Of a DNA stretch of 17,173 nucleotides, positions 13,793-17,173 are shown piece after piece. The notes under the pieces are model-generated. The model was not told where the DNA came from, ran no database searches, and saw nothing but the letters and a program-made list of their open reading frames with translations. The position numbers and the translations under genes are program-made. The stretch covers positions 1 to 17,173 of the forward strand of contig JAEXGR010000071.1 of assembly GCA_023450745.1 (NCBI GenBank). The letters are read 5' to 3'. The number at the start of each line of letters is the position of its first letter. Position 1 is the stretch's first letter. This stretch comes from Synergistota bacterium. GTDB taxonomy: Bacteria; Synergistota; Synergistia; Synergistales; Synergistaceae.

Positions 13793-15070
13793 TTATCTGT
13801 CGCCGAGCCGCATCAGCGAAAAGCCGTCGACATTGTCGATACTCACTTCGCCGTTATGCACGCGCAGCCGCTTGTCCTGCGCCTCGGCGCCGTCCTCGCT
13901 CAGCCCATAGGCGAAGAAGGTAAGTCCGCCGCCCTTCGCGAGGCAGATCAGCGCGCTGTTGCGCGCCTCTTTGCGCCATTTTATCTTGTCGGCGTTTTTT
14001 GCGAGCAGGAAGTTCGCGACGCCGAGCCCCTCTTCCGTCTTGTAAAGCGGCGAGGCGGTCTCGATCTCGTTCACCTTGTCGGCGATAAATATCACGCGCA
14101 GTTCGCGCTGGGGGTCGTCCTTGTTGTAGAGCCAGATCTCCACGGGGTGGTCGGCCATCATCGACTTGCCGCCGACGCGGCTGAATATCTTGGCGTCGGG
14201 GCTGTCTCCGCCCATCGCCTCCTTGACCGCCATCTTAGAGGCCCCGAGCTCTATGGGGCCGAGGGATTTTCCCGGCGTGATGACGAACTTCGGGTTCGTC
14301 GGCAGGCCGAGCATCGCCTTGGCGGCGTTAATGCCGTGCAGCGGCCGGTTGTCTTCCGGCGCGGCCTTCGCCGCTAAGGCATATACCTCGATCGCGCGGC
14401 GGTAGTCTTTCAGCGCCAGCAATTCCTTGCCGCACTCCATGATCTTTTCGGGTTCCTTATAGAGCGTCGCAATGTGCGCCCAGGCCTTTGCCGCCTCTTC
14501 GCGGATTCCGGCCTTCAGCGCCGCGTCCGCCGTGAGCCGCCACAACTCGCCGTTCTTTTTGTCGCGCGCCGCCGCCTCTTTGAGCCACCGGAGCGCCTGC
14601 TCATAATGGCCGGTCTTCATATAAAGCCAGCCGAGGCGCGTCATCGCCTTGACGTCGTTCTTTGCGGTCTTGAGGTGATCCTCGTAATACTTTATCGCCT
14701 CCGCGGTATTTCCCGTCTCCTCTTTGCAGTAGGCGATATTGTAGAGGACGTCGCGCCGCTCGGGACGGATATTGATAATCCGGAGGTAGAGCGCTTCGGC
14801 CTCCGCGTACTGCTTCTCCTTCATCAGCGCGGTGGCGCGGAGATAATATTTCTCCGGGAGCACGTTCTTTCTGTAGTACCACCAGCTGCCGCCGCCGAAA
14901 GCGATGAGGAGGACGAGCGCTATTGCGACAAAGACATACCGCGGAACCCTGGGCCGCGGCGGGCTCTTGACGCTCCATTCACGCTCTTCCTCGGTCATCC
15001 CTTTTTGTTCTTCGGGGACGATATCGGGACACTTCACACTTTCGCCGTTCATCTTATCTTCATTTTCCAT
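13793..15070 (-). CDS. TPR-repeat single-pass membrane protein of unknown function
   Basis: This 425-residue protein has no assigned function. An acidic/charged N-terminal tail (1-44) precedes one membrane helix (about 45-67, YVFVAIALVLLIAFGGGSWW). The tail is therefore probably cytosolic and the rest periplasmic. Residues about 73-250 are tetratricopeptide-like helical repeats, e.g. YYLRATALMKEKQYAEAEALYLRI, VLYNIAYCKEETGNTAEAIKYYE, AMTRLGWLYMKTGHYEQALRWL and YRRAIEVYALAAKAAP. The C-terminal part (about 262-425) starts VITPGKSLGPIELGASKMAVKEAMG and is a beta-rich domain I do not recognise. It is reminiscent of SmpA/BamE-like folds that begin with an IxLGMSxxxV motif, but this is a loose resemblance. 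The ATG at 15070 is preceded by AAGGAAGG. A scaffold role in envelope assembly is possible but unproven. Confidence 0.85.
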   Translation of the reverse strand: MENEDKMNGESVKCPDIVPEEQKGMTEEEREWSVKSPPRPRVPRYVFVAIALVLLIAFGGGSWWYYRKNVLPEKYYLRATALMKEKQYAEAEALYLRIINIRPERRDVLYNIAYCKEETGNTAEAIKYYEDHLKTAKNDVKAMTRLGWLYMKTGHYEQALRWLKEAAARDKKNGELWRLTADAALKAGIREEAAKAWAHIATLYKEPEKIMECGKELLALKDYRRAIEVYALAAKAAPEDNRPLHGINAAKAMLGLPTNPKFVITPGKSLGPIELGASKMAVKEAMGGDSPDAKIFSRVGGKSMMADHPVEIWLYNKDDPQRELRVIFIADKVNEIETASPLYKTEEGLGVANFLLAKNADKIKWRKEARNSALICLAKGGGLTFFAYGLSEDGAEAQDKRLRVHNGEVSIDNVDGFSLMRLGDR

Positions 15071-15251
15071 CTATTTATGCCTTCCTTAATATAATCATTA
15101 TCACGCTGCGTATTTTAATAGAATTTTATCAGATATATGCTTTTTTGCTATGGCAGTTTTTGAGGAAAAAGTATATTCTTATCTACAGTGTTAAATAATA
15201 ACCGGAAATAATATTTTATGAAAGGTCAATAACACCTCGGAGGTAATTTGC

Positions 15252-16157
15252 TTGGATTTAAATTTTCAGGAAATAACGCTGGAAGAGGCGCCAAGATATA
15301 TCGCGCACTGGAATATGTGCGAACAGCGCACTTCGGACTATTGTTTCCCGGTGCTCTGGAGTCTGGGGGCGGACTTCGGCACGAAGCTCGCCTATGATGA
15401 GAGCGCGGACCTCTACTGGCTGCACCAGAGCAAAGTCGGACTTGCCGACCTCGCGCCGGTCGGAAACTGGCGGCGGGACGACTGGCCGCGGATACTGCGC
15501 GAGCGCTATGGAGACGAGATGGAGTTTTTTCTGGTCCCGGAAAAACTCGCCAATATCTGGTGTTCGGAGCTTGCCGGCAGGGCGAACGTCGAAGTCGTGG
15601 ACGACCGCGGCACGTGGGAATATCTCTACAACATCCGGGAACTCGCGACGCTGGCGGGCAATAAATATATGAAAAAGCGCAACCGCGTCAACCAGTTCCG
15701 GAAAAACTATGACTATGTCTATGAGCCGATGACGGACGAACTGCTGCCGGAGGTCGTGGACTTCCAGTATTCGTGGTGCCAGGTGAACCACTGCGGCTCG
15801 ACCGCGGGGCTGATGCAGGAGAACCACGGGATACAGAAGATTCTTCAAAACTGGCGCCGCATCCCGAACCTCTGCGGCGGCGTCATCAAGATAAAAAACC
15901 AGATCGTCGCCTACACGATCGGCGAGCTTGCCGGCGACATGCTCGTCGTCCACTACGAAAAGGCGAGCCTTGAATACGGCGCGGCCTATCAGGTGATAAA
16001 CAAGGAATTTCTCTCGCACATGGTGGAGACGCACCCTGAGCTTGAGATCGCCAACCGCGAGGAGGATATGAACGACCCCGGGCTGCGCGCGGCGAAGATG
16101 TCCTACATGCCGGTCGGTTTTCTCAAAGAATGCCGGGTCAAGATAAATTTCAGATAA
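15252..16157 (+). CDS. DUF2156 / phosphatidylglycerol lysyltransferase C-terminal-like protein
   Basis: This 301-residue protein matches the DUF2156/LPG_synthase_C (PF09924) fold, a tandem GNAT-like acyltransferase architecture. The diagnostic stretch is GTWEYLYNIRELATLAGNKYMKKRNRVNQFRKNYDY (about 116-151): the family's E/W-Y-LY...L.G.K..KKRN...F core. The C-terminal half (NLCGGVIKIKNQIVAYTIGEL, VVHYEKASLEYGAAYQVINKEF) is the second GNAT-like lobe. Unlike full MprF it has no membrane helices, so it is a soluble stand-alone domain. Family members include aminoacyl-tRNA-dependent lipid aminoacylases, but the substrate here is unknown. The start is TTG at 15252, 8 nt after GGAGG (15239-15243). 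It is divergent from the TPR gene, and the exported cyclophilin starts 50 nt downstream. Confidence 0.85.
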   Translation: MDLNFQEITLEEAPRYIAHWNMCEQRTSDYCFPVLWSLGADFGTKLAYDESADLYWLHQSKVGLADLAPVGNWRRDDWPRILRERYGDEMEFFLVPEKLANIWCSELAGRANVEVVDDRGTWEYLYNIRELATLAGNKYMKKRNRVNQFRKNYDYVYEPMTDELLPEVVDFQYSWCQVNHCGSTAGLMQENHGIQKILQNWRRIPNLCGGVIKIKNQIVAYTIGELAGDMLVVHYEKASLEYGAAYQVINKEFLSHMVETHPELEIANREEDMNDPGLRAAKMSYMPVGFLKECRVKINFR

Positions 16158-16207
16158 AATATGGTAAAATTGCCAAGGCAAAATTAAAAATAAAACGGAG
16201 GATCAAC

Positions 16208-16771
16208 ATGATGAAAATATTGGCACTCAGCGCAATGGTGGCCGCGGCGGTAATGTTCCCCTTCGCGGCGAAGCAGGCGGAGGCGGCCGACGCCGCGGAA
16301 GCTGCGCCGAAACGTCAGGTCGCTGTCTTTGAGACGAATTATGGCACCTTCAAGATCGAGCTCTTTAACGACCTCGCGCCGAAGACGGTGAAAAACTTTG
16401 TCGACCTCGCGCAAAAGGGCTACTACAACGGCCTTTCCTTCCACCGCGTCATCGACCAGTTCATGATTCAGGGCGGCTGCCCGAAGGGCAACGGCACCGG
16501 CGGCCCGGGCTATACCATTCCCGACGAATTCGGCAAGGGCCTCAAGCACGACAAGCCCGGAATCCTCTCGATGGCCAACGCCGGCCCCAACACGGGCGGT
16601 TCGCAGTTCTTCATCACCTTAGTCCCCACCCCGTGGCTCGACGGCAAGCACGCGATCTTCGGACAGGTCTTAGAGGGCATGGACGTCGTGGAAAAGATCG
16701 GCAAGCTGCCGACGGACTCGATGGACAGGCCGCTTAAGAAGGTGGTCATGGAGAAGGTTGTTATAAAGTAG
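16208..16771 (+). CDS. Exported cyclophilin-type peptidyl-prolyl cis-trans isomerase
   Basis: This is a 187-residue peptidyl-prolyl isomerase that helps fold proteins outside the cytoplasm. Residues 1-27 are a sec signal peptide: MMK, a hydrophobic core and a likely AEA-A cleavage site. The cyclophilin domain fills about 38-187. Active-site residues are present: Arg and Phe/Gln in FHRVIDQFMIQGG, GGSQFFIT, and Trp/His in PWLDGKHAIFG. The frame stays open upstream to 16130, inside the previous gene. The ATG at 16208 is chosen because GGAGG (16197-16201) sits 6 nt before it and it starts the signal peptide exactly. It is the last gene before the second palindromic element, which begins 18 nt after the stop. 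It is similar to PpiA/PpiB-type enzymes of Gram-negative bacteria. Confidence 0.95.
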   Translation: MMKILALSAMVAAAVMFPFAAKQAEAADAAEAAPKRQVAVFETNYGTFKIELFNDLAPKTVKNFVDLAQKGYYNGLSFHRVIDQFMIQGGCPKGNGTGGPGYTIPDEFGKGLKHDKPGILSMANAGPNTGGSQFFITLVPTPWLDGKHAIFGQVLEGMDVVEKIGKLPTDSMDRPLKKVVMEKVVIK

Positions 16772-16789
16772 CCGCCACGTACATCAGGG

Positions 16790-16917
16790 TAAATCGGCGT
16801 TTATACGCGCCGTCTGCGTCATAACTATGGGGTCTGCTGTCCTCGCCGTATTAATATACGGCTCCGGGCGCAGGCCCCATAGTTATTTAGCATCCGGCAC
16901 GTCTAAACGCCGATTTA
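16790..16917 (+). repeat. Palindromic structured element, copy 2 (complete)
   Basis: This is a complete 128-nt copy. The left arm is 16790-16822 and the right arm 16885-16917. The arms pair at 26 of 33 positions and match copy 1 exactly over all bases available. The variable segment AACTATGGGGTCTGCTGT (16823-16840) pairs with GCGCAGGCCCCATAGTT (16868-16884) through 15 consecutive pairs including one G-U, though its sequence is unlike copy 1. The apical part (16841-16867) keeps GCCGTAT/ATACGGC with loop TAAT (GCAG in copy 1) and the same unpaired CCTC/TCCGG flanks. It lies 18 nt after the cyclophilin stop codon, in the sense orientation. No T-run follows the stem, so it is not a classic terminator. 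I do not recognise it as a named RNA or repeat family. Confidence 0.9.
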
Positions 16918-16960
16918 TCTTCGATAGACCAAACGATAAATTGGGGTTTTCCAAGGTTTT

Positions 16961-16983
16961 GGGCTCCCTCGGCCAGGGAGCCC
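16961..16983 (+). repeat. Perfect 9-bp hairpin
   Basis: GGGCTCCCT and AGGGAGCCC flank the loop CGGCC. It is strong enough to form in RNA, but no T-run follows, so it is at most a weak terminator for transcription leaving the cyclophilin gene. Confidence 0.5.
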
Positions 16984-17004
16984 GGTAGCCAAATAAGGCA
17001 AACA

Positions 17005-17078
17005 CTGATTTGTGCGCCTTTAAAGCCTCCCTCGCGAGGCGGCCAAGGAGCCAAATCAGCGTTTTTCTGATTTGTGCG
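17005..17078. repeat. Direct 12-mer pair CTGATTTGTGCG
   Basis: The two exact copies start 62 nt apart (17005-17016 and 17067-17078). The second copy also forms the right arm of an AAATCAG/CTGATTT stem. This suggests internal duplication within the repetitive tail. Confidence 0.5.
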
Positions 17079-17173
17079 ATAAGTGAGGCAGAAAATCTTT
17101 GATTTTCGTCGCCGAACTTAGTTTTTTCATCATTCGGCTGGTAGTTACATCAGAGGTGGGCCGGCGGCGTTTT

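Larger units (their letters stand above)
16918..17173. other. Gene-free, hairpin-dense intergenic tail
   Basis: I see no credible coding region in these 256 nt. They are crowded with small inverted repeats: GGGCTCCCT/AGGGAGCCC (16961-16983), AAGGC/GCCTT (16995-17020) with an inner CAC/GTG, the palindrome CCTCGCGAGG (17030-17039), AAATCAG/CTGATTT (17053-17073) and GAAAATC-TTT-GATTTTC (17091-17107). The 12-mer CTGATTTGTGCG occurs twice (17005-17016 and 17067-17078). The pattern suggests a dispersed repetitive intergenic sequence cut by the window edge. An untranslated RNA is possible. Confidence 0.55.

Noticed and set aside
16790..17173. CRISPR array
   Set aside because: There is no series of direct repeats with regular unique spacers. 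The repeats are inverted or occur only twice, and no cas gene is present.

Overview
The window reads as a chromosomal segment of an anaerobic, peptide- and amino-acid-fermenting diderm bacterium. The gene mix and style suggest a Synergistota member of the Cloacibacillus/Synergistes kind. This is inferred from a dipeptide import and hydrolysis operon, a sec-exported cyclophilin, GGAGG-type ribosome binding sites with frequent TTG/GTG starts, and high-GC housekeeping genes. No rRNA or other phylogenetic marker is present to prove it.

Layout, left to right. Positions 1-125 hold one copy of a roughly 128-nt palindromic element, just past the end of a minus-strand universal stress protein gene (134-601). 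A divergent plus-strand pair follows: a ComB-family phosphosulfolactate phosphatase (703-1443) and an iron-dependent alcohol dehydrogenase (1456-2628). Positions 2714-11879 form a lower-GC block. It has a LysR-type regulator (minus) divergent from a seven-gene operon: M19 dipeptidase, DppB- and DppC-like permeases, DppD- and DppF-like ATPases, a family-5 solute-binding protein, and an M20 peptidase/amidohydrolase. The control region between regulator and operon has abutting divergent promoters and a 15-bp palindrome centred near -65 of the operon promoter, the usual site of a LysR recognition element. Beyond it, on the minus strand, lie recQ (11890-13719) and a TPR-repeat membrane protein (13793-15070). 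On the plus strand follow a DUF2156/LPG-synthase-C-like protein (15252-16157) and an exported cyclophilin (16208-16771). The cyclophilin is followed by the second copy of the palindromic element (16790-16917) and a gene-free, hairpin-dense tail to the end of the window.

How it works together: the central operon encodes an import-and-cleave pathway. The binding protein catches a short peptide or N-acylated amino acid in the periplasm, the DppBCDF-type transporter imports it, and two cytosolic metallohydrolases (M19 and M20) cleave it. LysR presumably induces the operon in response to substrate or product.

The most unusual observation is the terminal repeat. The two copies have identical 33-nt outer arms (over all bases inside the window) and a nearly identical apical hairpin. 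The 17-18-nt segment between them differs almost completely between copies, yet in each copy it is complementary to its own partner strand. Both copies lie 8-18 nt after a stop codon, in the same orientation relative to that gene. This looks like a family of structured 3'-UTR or intergenic elements with a hypervariable, pairing-conserved stem.
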